A stretch of DNA of 64,000 nucleotides from Aselliscus stoliczkanus (taxonomy: Eukaryota; Chordata; Mammalia; Chiroptera; Hipposideridae): assembly GCA_033961575.1 (NCBI GenBank), contig CM066727.1, positions 117,168,434 through 117,232,433 of the forward strand, read 5' to 3'. Of this stretch, positions 25,101 to 31,629 are shown piece by piece. The notes beneath the pieces are model-generated. The model was not told the origin of the DNA and did no database searches. It saw nothing but the letters and a program-made list of their open reading frames with translations. The position numbers and the translations under genes are program-made. How positions within the stretch are numbered: the first letter of the stretch is position 1; each line of letters opens with the position of its first letter.

Positions 25101-25982
25101 TGGTGAAAGAATTGCAGACTTCGGAGGGTCGGAGGTTAAAGGATTGGTGCTGCTCTGTGTGCAAATCGACTCTCTCTGGGTGCTTTCGGATGTGGGATCT
25201 TTGGAAGTCTTACAGTTCATTCTCCTTCCCTACAAACAAGATGGGTTTGGATTTCTAGGTCTATGCTGAGCAATAGTCAAAGGGTAAGTATAGCTGAAGC
25301 ACAGAGGTTAACAGATTGTCTCTTAATGAGCAACGACAAATGCTAATGCTCTCATTAATTCAACAGTTAAAACTGAGGCAGCGGGCCTGTTCTCAGAGCA
25401 TAGGCACAGAGAGAACTGGGAACCACCAGGCTTGCTCTGCTTTAGCCCTGCTGTGTTCTTAATCCCTCCCATAAAGCCACCCCTGACAAGCAGCGTGACT
25501 TGTGCTTCTCCATTCTAGATTTATTTCCCTTAATCTGTAAAATGACTCACCTAGAACCAGTGTCCTGTGCTCATGGCTAGTGCTGGGCACCTTTGAGCCG
25601 ATATTTTGTTGGACCTGCCTTTTTTTCCCCAAAACCCTTTTCCTGTGGTCTCCTTTGAGCGTGTTCCAGGAATCAAACACTGCCACATCCATATCCTTTG
25701 AAAACAGGGAAGTCTCACTCATGGGACTCGGACCAGCTTGAGTGTGGAAGGGCTTGCTTGGTGCTCTCTGCCAGTTTTCAGTGTTTTCTGTGGTTCTTTG
25801 TTTATTCAAAGGTTCACATCACAGACATGAACTTGCCTCACCTGCCTGGCTTGGAAGACCTTGGCATTCAGGCCACACCCCTGGAGCTGAAGGCCATCGA
25901 GGTGCTGCGGCGGCATCGCACTTACCGCTGGCTGGCCTCTGAAGTTGAAGATGTGAAGCCAGCCAAGACTGTTAATGTTTAG
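231..25982 (+). CDS. NDUFA9: NDUFA9, complex I 39-kDa accessory subunit; exons 2-11 of the gene, first exon outside the window
   Basis: The product is a nuclear-encoded accessory subunit of mitochondrial NADH:ubiquinone oxidoreductase. It sits on the matrix side near the junction of the peripheral and membrane arms and binds NADPH structurally. Ten exons join in phase to give residues 19-377 in human numbering, with no indel against the human protein as I recall it (377 residues). The NmrA-like/atypical short-chain dehydrogenase fold shows in the glycine-rich motif GATGFLG at residues 60-66, after a transit-peptide region (exon 1 and early exon 2). Other landmarks are [10 protein letters not shown] in exon 5, [14 protein letters not shown] in exon 6, KQPVYVVDVSKG across exons 7-8, and the tail [10 protein letters not shown]. 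All introns use GT-AG. The reading frame is intact, so the gene looks functional. Exon 1 with the start codon and promoter lies upstream. Introns run from 361 bp to about 4.6 kb and carry the repeats listed separately. Confidence 0.97.
760..857 (+). CDS. NDUFA9: NDUFA9 exon 3
   Basis: The acceptor is TTCTTTTAG and the donor is GTAACA, which is weaker than average. It completes glycine 74 and encodes residues 75-106, including [20 protein letters not shown] and [12 protein letters not shown]. It ends in phase 0, and the next intron is about 3.3 kb. Confidence 0.97.
1011..1225. repeat. hAT-like non-autonomous DNA transposon, intron 3
   Basis: The stretch containing CCAATAAAACTTTATTTACA, then GGCTGTAGGC and CGTTGGCCGGCCTCTGCTCT, matches the widespread mammalian element that ends in GCCGACCCCTG-like sequence, as I remember it. 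It is diverged. Exact family is uncertain. Confidence 0.55.
1228..1562. repeat. hAT-like DNA transposon with terminal inverted repeats, intron 3
   Basis: It begins near TGCTGTCTAATATGGCAGCC and ends near TTCTGTTGGACAGTGCA, so the ends are imperfect inverted repeats of the TGCTGTCCAATA type. The interior repeats ACTTGAAATGTGGCTA motifs. A second, shorter relative lies at 24030-24195. Confidence 0.6.
1785..1862 (+). repeat. MER20-like fragment (hAT-Charlie), intron 3
   Basis: A short match to the middle of MER20 is seen in ATCCTGCACAGGACAGCCCC followed by a degraded AATTATGCGGCCAAAATG. Only about 80 bp remain. A fuller copy is at 15340-15536 in the other orientation. Confidence 0.5.
2235..2384 (+). 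repeat. SINE, short tRNA-derived family A, intron 3
   Basis: A tRNA-like head (GGCCGAGTGGCTCAGTTGG, A box) and a B box (GGTTCGATGCC) are followed by GCCAACAGGTGGCAGGATGG and an A tail. A 9-bp target duplication AAGACTATT flanks it at 2225-2233 and 2383-2391. Sister copies are at 18403 and 27018. Confidence 0.9.
3030..3155 (-). repeat. MIR-like old SINE fragment, intron 3
   Basis: GTTGAGATCACTTGTACACA, then GTTAGTAAGCGGCAATCTGA and TCTGACTCCAAAGCTATTAT fit the core of an inverted mammalian-wide MIR. It is heavily diverged. Confidence 0.5.
4194..4285 (+). CDS. NDUFA9: NDUFA9 exon 4
   Basis: The acceptor is GTTATAG and the donor is GTAAGT. It encodes residues 107-136 plus two bases of lysine 137: [20 protein letters not shown] followed by [11 protein letters not shown]. 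The human counterpart as I recall it begins [20 protein letters not shown], so this short exon holds a cluster of substitutions while the end stays conserved. Confidence 0.96.
5367..5508 (+). CDS. NDUFA9: NDUFA9 exon 5
   Basis: A long pyrimidine tract and CTTCCAG precede it; the donor is GTAAGT. One base completes lysine 137, then 47 codons follow (138-184). It contains [40 protein letters not shown] and SRYLRNK, the central part of the NmrA-like fold. Confidence 0.97.
5880..6341 (-). repeat. SINE, long family B, intron 5
   Basis: A T run is followed by AAGATTTTATTGGGGAAT and ends with the inverted tRNA-like head (ACGAGCCACTTGGCCAGCC). The target duplication is ACCATCCTTTTT on both sides. 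At about 460 bp it is one of seven full-length copies in the window. Open frames inside it are chance frames, not genes. Confidence 0.9.
6475..6625 (-). repeat. L2-like 3' fragment, intron 5
   Basis: ATTAAGTACCTACTATGTAC, then TTAGGCACAGGGAATACAGC and AGTGAATAAGGTAGACATGG are typical of the inverted 3' end of LINE2. Low identity. Confidence 0.55.
7108..7262 (+). repeat. MER5A-like hAT-Charlie element, intron 5
   Basis: It starts GGGCAGTGGTTCTGAGCCTC and continues with AGAGTCACTGAGGGAACTTT and AAAGCATCCTGATGCTCAGG, the order found in MER5A. Diverged from consensus as I recall it. Confidence 0.6.
7380..8140 (+). repeat. L2-like internal and 3' sequence, intron 5
   Basis: G-rich text such as GAAACCAGGAAAGTACGAAT, GGAAGCCAAGGGAAGACAGT and ACATGGAGGTCGTCAGTGAT is typical of the L2 3' third. 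Boundaries are fuzzy, and 9060-9310 may hold more of it. Confidence 0.45.
8369..8967. mobile_element. Tigger/pogo-type DNA transposon with TA target duplication, intron 5
   Basis: The ends are CAGCCATGTGCCATGTAGGG on the left and ATGTGGAATGTGACTG on the right, an imperfect inverted pair. Each is flanked by TA (8367-8368 and 8968-8969). Inside are TGTGCGAACATCAGAGAGTA and TGCAGTCTGTCGTTGACCAA, which I know from Tigger-group elements. No transposase frame survives. Confidence 0.75.
9426..9533 (+). repeat. SINE, short form of family B (head only), intron 5
   Basis: Only the tRNA-like head is present (CAAGTGGCGTGGTGATTAAG to GACACTGCCCTC), followed at once by an A tail. The 11-bp target duplication AACAGAGGTTC is at 9415-9425 and 9534-9544. 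Four other copies stop at the same position (see findings). Confidence 0.9.
10082..10184 (+). CDS. NDUFA9: NDUFA9 exon 6
   Basis: The acceptor is TTGTTTAG. The donor is GTGCGT, a GT donor with G at +3. It encodes residues 185-218 and one base of codon 219, with [20 protein letters not shown] then [14 protein letters not shown]. It lies after the 4.6-kb intron 5, which carries a Tigger-like element and SINEs. Confidence 0.97.
10380..10540 (+). repeat. MIR, intron 6
   Basis: GGAAAGAGCATGTGCTTGGA, then TCAGAGACCTGAGTTCAAGT and CTAGCTCTATGACTTCGGCA follow MIR consensus order well. Confidence 0.75.
10729..10963 (-). repeat. SINE, tRNA-derived family C (short copy), intron 6
   Basis: Inverted, with the head at the right (GAGCTAACCGGCCGCCCC) and TTTTTTATTGGGGAACTG at the left. 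The long target duplication CAAGTTAGATGTTTTT lies at 10713-10728 and 10964-10979. The inside contains two similar copies of CATCAGCTYCAARTCAARTA spaced about 60 bp apart. Confidence 0.85.
11085..11445 (+). repeat. MLT1-type MaLR solo LTR, intron 6
   Basis: ACTGAATTGGGTACCCACAA, AAGCCGTAACCCCTAATGTG, TTTGGAGATAGGGCTTTTAG and, at the end, TATTTTGTTAAGGCAGACTA follow the order of an ERVL-MaLR (MLT1 group) LTR. It sits inside the antisense L1. Confidence 0.75.
12934..13374 (-). repeat. SINE, long family B, intron 6
   Basis: T run, GGGGGAATTGGCGGAGGGGA, then the inverted head ending CCACTCGGCCGGCCC. The 9-bp target duplication GACACTGAC is at 12925-12933 and 13375-13383. It is inserted into L1 sequence. 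Confidence 0.92.
13835..14405 (+). mobile_element. Sense L1 3' end with A-rich tail, intron 6
   Basis: It starts near ACTGTTTACAGTAGCCAAGA and runs through ATGGATGGATCTAGATGGTA to TGTACACTTGAAATTTATAT, an L1 3' UTR, and an AATAAAAAAATGAAATAG tail. It covers the same L1 interval as part of the adjacent antisense copy, so it is a separate insertion, not the inverted half of it. Confidence 0.7.
14724..14791 (+). CDS. NDUFA9: NDUFA9 exon 7
   Basis: The acceptor is TTCTGCCAG and the donor GTAAGT. The 68 bp finish codon 219 and encode residues 220-241: [20 protein letters not shown] then VY. Compared with the human sequence as I recall it ([20 protein letters not shown] region), this is the most diverged exon, but length and frame are kept. 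Confidence 0.96.
15340..15536 (-). repeat. MER20 (hAT-Charlie), intron 7
   Basis: CTAGGGTTTCTCAACTGTGG, CACTATTGACATTTGAGCCA, TAGTAGCACCCCCCACCAGT and AACTAAAAATGTCTTGTGGC follow MER20 along nearly its whole 200-bp length. Confidence 0.8.
15555..15683 (-). repeat. SINE, short family B with tail expanded to (ATT)n, intron 7
   Basis: The head is inverted (GAGGGCAGTGTCACTGG to GCGCCACTCAGCCGGCCC). The T-rich tail has become a 45-bp ATT repeat. The target duplication TAAAATTATTA is at 15544-15554 and 15684-15694. Confidence 0.85.
16086..16162 (+). CDS. NDUFA9: NDUFA9 exon 8
   Basis: The acceptor is TTCTTACAG and the donor GTAGGT. It encodes residues 242-266 and two bases of glycine 267: [20 protein letters not shown] then TYAFVG. 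A strong CT-rich tract (about 15971-16050) lies upstream of the acceptor. Confidence 0.97.
16335..16450 (+). repeat. MER5-like hAT fragment, intron 8
   Basis: GCCAGTGTGTCTCAAAGAGC, then ACCATTATCAGAATCTCCTG and GGACCCAGGAATCTGCTCTA fit a diverged MER5. It explains part of a 145-codon open frame here, which I do not accept as a gene. Confidence 0.5.
17081..17112 (+). repeat. (CA)n microsatellite, intron 8
   Basis: About 15 uninterrupted CA units directly before the start of the sense L1 fragment at 17123. Confidence 0.95.
17441..17519. mobile_element. 79-bp palindromic mariner-like MITE, copy 1, intron 8
   Basis: The ends are TTGGGTTGTCTGAAAAGTCA and the inverted TGACTTTTCCTACAACCCAA; the centre is A-rich. 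It splits L1 sequence at ACAAATTGATCTG / TATCTATTCAACTT. A second copy with a clean TA duplication is at 60501-60580. It resembles MADE1 in build but not in sequence. Confidence 0.85.
18019..18110 (-). repeat. SINE, short family B, truncated at the head, intron 8
   Basis: T run, GAGGGCAGTGTCACTGG, then GGGACTGAACCAGGGCCGCT and CTTCCCAAGCCA; the outer part of the tRNA-like head is missing. The target duplication TAGGCAAAG is at 18010-18018 and 18111-18119. Confidence 0.85.
18403..18552 (+). repeat. SINE, family A, intron 8
   Basis: The head is GGCTGGCCGAGTGGCTCAG, with an A tail followed by a short TGGAATGTAC extension. The 16-bp target duplication AAAATAAAAGGTGAAG is at 18387-18402 and 18553-18568. 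Confidence 0.9.
19017..19162 (+). repeat. Polypyrimidine (TTTC)n/(CT)n tract, intron 8
   Basis: About 145 bases are almost all T and C, ending in twelve or so clean TTTC units. The complementary strand is purine-only, so triplex (H-DNA) formation is possible. Confidence 0.95.
19310..20450 (+). repeat. Old L1-like 3' sequence, intron 8
   Basis: Text such as GATCAATGGAATAGAATAGA, TTACCTGGCAGATGGGCAAA and TTGGAAGGCAGTATGGAAGT is typical of ancient L1 3' ends. It is strongly diverged, with unclear borders. Confidence 0.5.
20537..20632 (+). CDS. NDUFA9: NDUFA9 exon 9
   Basis: The acceptor is TTCTGTAG and the donor GTATGT. It completes glycine 267 and encodes residues 268-298 plus two bases of arginine 299, with [20 protein letters not shown] then [11 protein letters not shown]. 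Confidence 0.97.
22932..22998 (+). CDS. NDUFA9: NDUFA9 exon 10
   Basis: The acceptor is TTTGTCCAG and the donor GTAAGT. It completes arginine 299 and encodes residues 300-321, [20 protein letters not shown] then ER. Phase 0 at the 3' end. Confidence 0.97.
24030..24195. repeat. hAT-like element, relative of 1228-1562, intron 10
   Basis: AACACTTGAAATGGGACTTG, then ATTTTATTTAATTTTAATTA and AGCTGCTACTGTATCGAACA match the same family; both ends are degraded. Confidence 0.5.
24221..24425. mobile_element. Palindromic mariner-type DNA element, intron 10
   Basis: The left end reads CAGAGGGTGCCAAAAAAATG and the right end CATTTTTTTGGCACCCCCTG in mirror complement. The paired arms extend over about 55 bp, to AACTATTAAAAT / ATTTTAATAGTT. 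The middle holds AGAAGTCAAACGTGACTTGT. It carries no reading frame. Confidence 0.7.
25812..25982 (+). CDS. NDUFA9: NDUFA9 exon 11 (terminal coding exon) with stop codon
   Basis: The acceptor is TTATTCAAAG, and the exon runs in phase 0 to TAG at 25980-25982. It encodes residues 322-377, including [40 protein letters not shown] and the tail [10 protein letters not shown]. It is almost identical to the human C-terminus as I recall it. Confidence 0.97.
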   Translation, partial: VHITDMNLPHLPGLEDLGIQATPLELKAIEVLRRHRTYRWLASEVEDVKPAKTVNV

Positions 25983-26105
25983 TGGTCCCTGAGCTGCTGC
26001 TGGTTTGGGTGTCATCTGGGTCACCTGGCTAGCGCCCAGCCCACTTTCATCAGAGTACCCTATAAATAGCAAATAAGATCTCTCTATTAAAGCATTTGAG
26101 GTCGT
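25983..26105 (+). promoter_or_regulatory. NDUFA9: NDUFA9 3' UTR with ATTAAA polyadenylation signal (26086-26091)
   Basis: The stop codon is followed by about 100 bp of non-repetitive sequence, then ATTAAA, the commonest variant of AATAAA. A T/G-containing stretch (TTTGAGGTCGTATTCTG) starts a few bases later and could be the downstream element. Cleavage near 26100-26110 is inferred. A very short 3' UTR fits a highly expressed respiratory-chain gene. Confidence 0.75.
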
Positions 26106-27000
26106 ATTCTGCAGCAGCGTTTTCCTTCCCGATTTATGAAATGATAAATTCAGCCATTTAGAATTTGAGCATAATTTTCTTTAAATATGTATGTTTAGTA
26201 ATGACATATATATATCATTGATCCTCTGAAATGCTGAAGGATTTGAACTTCCTCTGTCAAGCCACTTCTAGCTAATTTTCTGGAACACAGGGACCCCTTT
26301 TTAATGTCAGAATATTGTGACGACCATAAGAGAGATATATTGTTTTTTACTATCTGTTAACTGAAAAAATATACCATGTTCCATAACTAATTTGAATTTA
26401 TTTTTTTAAATGTATCTTAATGACATCTACATACATTTAAGAAATAGTACATCCAAGTTAGACATGGTCTGTAGACATGGATTCTCAGCCTACGTGCAGT
26501 AATTCCATGGGCCTCTGCTCGGATCTGGACCACCTGAGGCCTCTCCTGCTGTTAGGACAGCACCTGGAAGATTTCAAGACGCGTGGGTGTGGAACGATCC
26601 TCTCCCATGCAGAGGACATGCCCCAGCCTCCCTGCAGTAATGGCCGGTGCTTAGGAATTAGGACTTCTGCATAAGTTGTTAATATCGCTGCCAAGATCCA
26701 GGTAAACAGTTGGTTTGGTGTCAGCAAATTCCTCAGTACAGTATGATGAAAAACTCCCACAATTTGAGGTGAAGCCAACACAGCACCATCCTAGTGACTC
26801 CAGGTTGGTCTCTGCATTCTCCCGCGATTCAGCCCCTTGATCTGTAAGATGGGCTTGTCAGTGAGAACCCTGCTCGGTTTCAGTAATGCCTGTCTTGTTC
26901 TTAATGGAGTTAGGAGCATGGACGTTGGAGGTGATTTCTCGACCTTCCCTTCACTGTGTGCTCCAGAATCTTTGGTCCCCAAACGGACGAAAGTGTGCTA
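26106..27000. other. Intergenic, no recognised feature
   Basis: The sequence downstream of the NDUFA9 poly(A) site is unique-looking. The part at 26480-26860 is less AT-rich and could be a conserved non-coding element or a transcript tail, but nothing in it identifies it. Confidence 0.5.
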
Positions 27001-27017
27001 TTAAAAGTGTGGATCCG

Positions 27018-27164
27018 TGGGCCGGCCGAGTGGCTCAGTTGGTTAAGAGCTCGTTCAAGAGTGCGAGCTGAGCTCTGAGCAACGGCGGTTCGATGCCAGC
27101 CCGAGCTGAGTTGCCATTGAGCTGCCAACAGGTGGCAGGATGGCTCAGCTAAAAAAAAAAAAAA
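27018..27164 (+). repeat. SINE, family A
   Basis: Head GGGCCGGCCGAGTGGCTCAG and B box GGTTCGATGCC. The 15-bp target duplication AAAAGTGTGGATCCG is at 27003-27017 and 27165-27179. It is the least diverged family A copy here. Confidence 0.93.
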
Positions 27165-27310
27165 AAAAGTGTGGATCCGGGACCAGCAGTTTCAGCATTA
27201 TCTGGGAGCTAGTTGGGAATGCAGAGCGCTAGGCCCCGCCCCAAGCCTGTGGAGTCAGCGTTTGCATTTTAAATAGGTCCCTGGAGACTTGTATATACCT
27301 TGGTGTGAAA
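27165..27310 (+). repeat. MER5A-like element split by the SINE at 27018
   Basis: GGGACCAGCAGTTTCAGCAT, GCGCTAGGCCCCGCCCCAAG, GGAGTCAGCGTTTGCATTTT and the flanking GTGTGGATCCG give MER5A order. Confidence 0.6.
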
Positions 27311-28055
27311 AGCAGCGATGTACACAAGTGCTCTGTCAGAGTCGAGCCATTTCTGTTAATTCAGGTGGCCGAGCCCCTGAACTACTGAATCCCAATCTCT
27401 AGAGATCTCCCAGAAATTTTATTAAACATGCTAGTTTATTCTTGTGCACACTAATGTGAGATTCATGTTCAGGAGAAAGGAGCCCAACTTAAGCTTCACT
27501 TTTGTTCTTCAGTTCTCTCTCGTTAGTTCGGGTGACACTCCTGCTGGTCCTAAGCCAGCCAGGCACACAGAGGAGAGGATTTGACTTGAAATAATAATTC
27601 CATAATGCGCAGCGTCTTAACGGTGACTGCGTGTTCTGGCGACGTGGTTTCTCATTTCCCATGATAAGTCATGATGCTACACACTTGCTTCCTCTAAAAC
27701 CATAATTCAGCCAGGACAGTTTCTCTTTCTTGTCATACACCCTTGTTCCTTTTAATAACGCCTCTTTTATCATCCGGATGTGAAAGTCATAGCCACTATA
27801 TAACTTACCTAACGTAATCCAAATATAATGACTTAATATAAACAATTGAGGGAAGTAATACACAACTCCAGTATATTGCTGTGTGAGAACTACACAGAAA
27901 AGCCATAATGAAGGTGTCAACTGCCTGCAGCCATATGGACATCACAGAAGACGCCAATGTAAAGGGCCTGACATGGGAAGGAGGGGTTTTACTGGTCACA
28001 TGAACCCTAAGCACCATTGCTATTCATGATGCCAGCTTCTGGACTAGTGGACAGC
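27311..28055. other. Intergenic, no recognised feature
   Basis: No repeat or exon that I recognise. A minus-strand open frame at 27669-27920 shows no family motif and has no codon or context support. Confidence 0.4.
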
Positions 28056-29639
28056 TCTTTTGTTATTGAAGTATAATTGACATTACATCAGTTTCATGTG
28101 TAAAGCATTTATATTGACTCAACATTTATATGCATTGCAAAGTGACCACTGCAATAATTTAGGTACCATCTGCCTGTCCCTGTACAAAGTTGGTACAATG
28201 TTATTGACTATTCCCCATGCTGTGCATTACATCCCGAGTTCTTTTATTAGTGGAAGTTTAGACCTCTTGATACCCTTTGCCAATTTCATACCTCCACCCA
28301 CCCCTTCCCTCTAGCAACAACCAATCTATTTTCTGTATGAGTCTGGATTGTGCTTTTTTTGTTTGTTTTGTTGTTTAGATTCCATGTATAAGTGAGATCA
28401 TATGGTATTTGTCTTTCTCTGTCTGACTTATTTTATTAAGCATAGTGCCTTCAAGTTTCATGCATGATGCATATGGAAAGATTTCATTCTTTTTTATGGC
28501 TGAGTAGTGTTCCGTTGGTTATATGTACCACAGTTCCTTTATCCATTCATTCATTGATAGACACTTAGGTGATTTCTATAGCTAGGCTATTGTAAATAAT
28601 GCCATGAACAAAGGGGTGCAGACATCTTTTCTGATTAGTGTTTTCATTTTCTTCAAATGGATAACCAGCAAGTGGAATTGCTGGATCATATGGTAGCTAC
28701 TTTTTAAATTTTTTGAAAAACCTCCATACTGTTTTCCATAGTGGCTGCATCAATTTATATTCCCTCAGCAGTACACAAAGGTTTCCTTTTCTCCATAGTC
28801 TCTCCAACAAACTTGTTATTTCTTGTTTTTTGATAAAGGTGTGAGGTGGTATCTCATTGTGGGTTTGATTTGTGTTTCCTTGCTTAGTGAGGTTGAGCAT
28901 CTTTTCATATGTCTGTTGGCCATCTGTATGTCTTCTTTAGAAAAATGTCTATTCAGATCCTCTGCCCGTTTTTAATCAGATTGGTTTTGTTTGTTTTTTT
29001 AATTGAGTTGTATGGGTTCTTTATATATTTTAGATATTAACCCCTTACTGGATAAATAATTTACAAATAACATTCAGTAGGTTGCCTTTTTGTTTTGTTG
29101 ATGGTTTCCTTTGCTGTGCAGTTTTTAGTTTGATGTAGTACCACTTGTTTATTTTTTGCTTTTATTTGTCTGCCATTGGAGTCAGATCAGGAAAAAAGCA
29201 TTGCTAGGTAATGTTTTCGTCTAGGAGTTTTATGGTTTCAGGTCTTATATTCAAATATTTAATCCACTTTGAGTTAATTTTTGTACTCGGTGGTCCAGTT
29301 TCATTTTTTTGCATGTAGCTGTCCAGTTTTCTCAACACTATTGAAAAGAGTGTCCTTTCTTGCCACCTTTGTCATAAATTAATTGATTATATAAGCATGG
29401 ATTTATTTCCTGGCTGTCTATTCTGTTCCATTGATCTCTGTGTCTGTTTTTATGCCAGTACCATACAACAGTTTGGTAGTTTGAAATCAGGGAGCATGGT
29501 ACCTCTGCTTTGTTTTTTCTCAAGATTGCTTTGGATATTCAGGGTCTTTTGTTGTTTCATACAAATTTTAGAGTTGTTTCAGTTCTGTGAAAAATGCCAT
29601 TGGAATTTTGATAGGGATTGCATTAGATCTGTAGTTTGC

Positions 29640-29748
29640 GGGGCCAGCTGGTAGCGCGGTGGTTAAGCGCTGGCTTGGGAAGCCAGTGGCCCTAATTTGG
29701 ATCCCACATATGAGGGCTAGTGACACTGCCCTCAAAAAAAAAAAAAAA
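29640..29748 (+). repeat. SINE, short form of family B
   Basis: Head GGGCCAGCTGGTAGCGCGG to GACACTGCCCTC, then an A tail. The target duplication ATCTGTAGTTTGC is at 29627-29639 and 29749-29761. It is inserted in L1. Confidence 0.93.
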
Positions 29749-30016
29749 ATCTGTAGTTTGCTTTGAATAATATGGACATTTTAACAATATTAATTCTTTC
29801 AATCCATGAGCATGAAATATCTTCCCAGTTATTTATGTCTTCTTCAATTTCTTTCATCAGTGGCTTATAGTTTTCAGTGTACAGGCCTTTCACCTCCTTG
29901 GTTATAGTTATTCCTAGGAGTTTTATTCTTTTTGATGCAATTGTAAATGGGATTATTTTCATGGTTGTCTTTCTGATAGTTTGTTATTAATGTAAAGAAA
30001 CAACAGATTTTTTGTG

Positions 30017-30351
30017 TGTAATTAATAGAGTTTATTAAGGGAAGCTTACATAGGAGGCATGGGTAACTCAGATGAAGCAAGACAGCATTCCTCAGGAGCC
30101 AAGGATGATGCCAGAGAAAACTCTGATGCTGGTCTAAGGAAGAAGTATGAAAGGAGGAGAGAAGGACAACCCAAACAAAGAAGCAGTAGTAGAGGGGTTG
30201 GTTGACCTGGAAGTGAATGTCTTGGGTGACAAATGGATCCCTATGCCACTTGGCAGACACCAAAGAACTACACAGAGTGAAAGGGGGATATTCACAACTA
30301 CTAGCACGTGAATGCTACCAAGTATGGGAAATAACTTTACATGCCTGAGCA
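30017..30351 (-). mobile_element. Solo-LTR-like insertion in L1; holds one arm of the inverted repeat
   Basis: A 335-bp block interrupts L1. On either strand it starts TG and ends CA. It is flanked by TTTTTGTG on both sides (30009-30016, 30352-30359), although L1 itself is repetitive there. On the minus strand an AATAAA lies 15 bp before the 3' end. No coding sequence is present. A solo LTR is the best guess, with the family unknown; the short region after the poly(A) signal is unusual for one. Confidence 0.5.
30060..30219 (-). repeat. 160-bp inverted repeat, left arm
   Basis: The reverse complement matches 30840-30999 at every base I compared. It lies inside the LTR-like insertion; the sequences beyond both ends do not match. 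Confidence 0.95.
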
Positions 30352-30839
30352 TTTTTGTGTCCTACAATTGTACTGAATTCATTTATTAGTTCTAACAGTT
30401 GTTTTGGGTCTGTTTGTTTGTTTTGAATCTTTAGGGTTTTCTACACCTAGTATCATGTCATCTGCAAATAGTAATAGTTTTACTTCTTCCTTTCTGATTT
30501 GTATGCCTTTTATTTCTTTTTCTTATCTAATTGCTGTGGCCTGGACTTCCAATACTATGTTGAATAAAAGTGGGGAGACTAGGCATCCTTGAGTAAAGAC
30601 TTTCAGATTTTCACCTTTGAGTAAGCCCAGGGCATCCCCTAGTTCAGTCTTCCTACTTCTGATTCTCTCCCCCCGCAGTCTATTCTCTAGTAGAGCACAC
30701 ATTGGAGGATGAATGCAAAACCCATATGTGTATCTCTGGGTGCTAATTTTAGTTTGGTAAATTAAAAGTATAGACTCATTACTCATGGTTTGCCACAAAT
30801 TAGCACAATAACCAAACTTTTAGTGGGTGGTTTAGCTTG

Positions 30840-30999
30840 CATTCACTTCCAGGTCAACCAACCCCTCTACTACTGCTTCTTTGTTTGGGTTGTCCTTCTC
30901 TCCTCCTTTCATACTTCTTCCTTAGACCAGCATCAGAGTTTTCTCTGGCATCATCCTTGGCTCCTGAGGAATGCTGTCTTGCTTCATCTGAGTTACCCA
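30840..30999 (+). repeat. 160-bp inverted repeat, right arm
   Basis: It runs from CATTCACTTCCAGGTCAACC to GCTTCATCTGAGTTACCCA. The spacer between the arms is 620 bp (30220-30839). No LTR ends or A tail can be seen around this arm. Confidence 0.95.
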
Positions 31000-31395
31000 G
31001 CATGATGCCTCAGCTCCAAATCAAAATGCCTCAACAGCCAACCGACCATGAAGGAAATGTTCCCTGAGCTTCCACCAAATAAATCATGAACCAGCGATCA
31101 CTTGCCCTGATCCTTCTAAATGAAGCCAAATTGCTTTCTTCTCCATCACTTACGTCCTTATGTCCTTCCCTTCAGAATCTTCATGTTTTCTGTCTTTTAA
31201 GGAATACAGCCTTTTCACTTTTCTCAAATTGTTCCCAGGAAGTTCCACTTGGATCCTACATCTCTATCCTGCTCACTTGTCCATATAGGACAATTCACAT
31301 CCATGTCTCTAGCACACGCATATTGTCTCCTCAGCTCAAATTATACTTTTGAAAGTCTCACCATTAAAGAATTCCATCCACTCAACTACTAACAT
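31000..31395. other. Intergenic, no recognised feature
   Basis: Unique-looking sequence right of the inverted repeat arm. Open frames at 31086-31352 lack support. Confidence 0.4.
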
Positions 31396-31399
31396 AAAA

Positions 31400-31625
31400 G
31401 TTAAGGGAAGATGCAGCCCCTGAAGTCAGAGCCTGCATTTAGCCTGGGCTCCAACTTCCTCTTGCTACGTGAACTTGAAAGTTATCTAAGCTTTCTGGGT
31501 TGTTGCTGTTCCCTCCATCAACCATGTCAATAGATTGCGGTGAGGATTCCTTGAGATTATATGAATAAAGCACATATCACAGTCCTGGCATATGGGAAAT
31601 AATAAATACCGACTGCTGATATTCT
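31400..31625 (+). repeat. MIR
   Basis: CTGAAGTCAGAGCCTGCATT, TTGCTACGTGAACTTGAAAG and AGTCCTGGCATATGGGAAAT follow MIR order to its 3' end. Confidence 0.7.
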
Positions 31626-31629
31626 TACC

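Larger units (their letters stand above)
28056..30640 (-). mobile_element. Antisense L1 (3' UTR to mid ORF2)
   Basis: It starts with inverted 3'-UTR text (GAAGTATAATTGACATTACA) and continues through ORF2. A minus-strand frame at 29732-29962 reads [20 protein letters not shown], a recognisable ORF2 segment. It is interrupted by a SINE (29640-29748) and by an LTR-like insertion (30017-30351), and it ends near GATTTTCACCTTTGAG at about 30620-30640. Confidence 0.85.

Noticed and set aside
29874..31005. Two open frames on opposite strands with identical peptides (29874-30263 minus, 30790-31005 plus)
   Set aside because: The shared peptide comes only from the 160-bp inverted repeat. No start context, splice sites or family motif support a protein.
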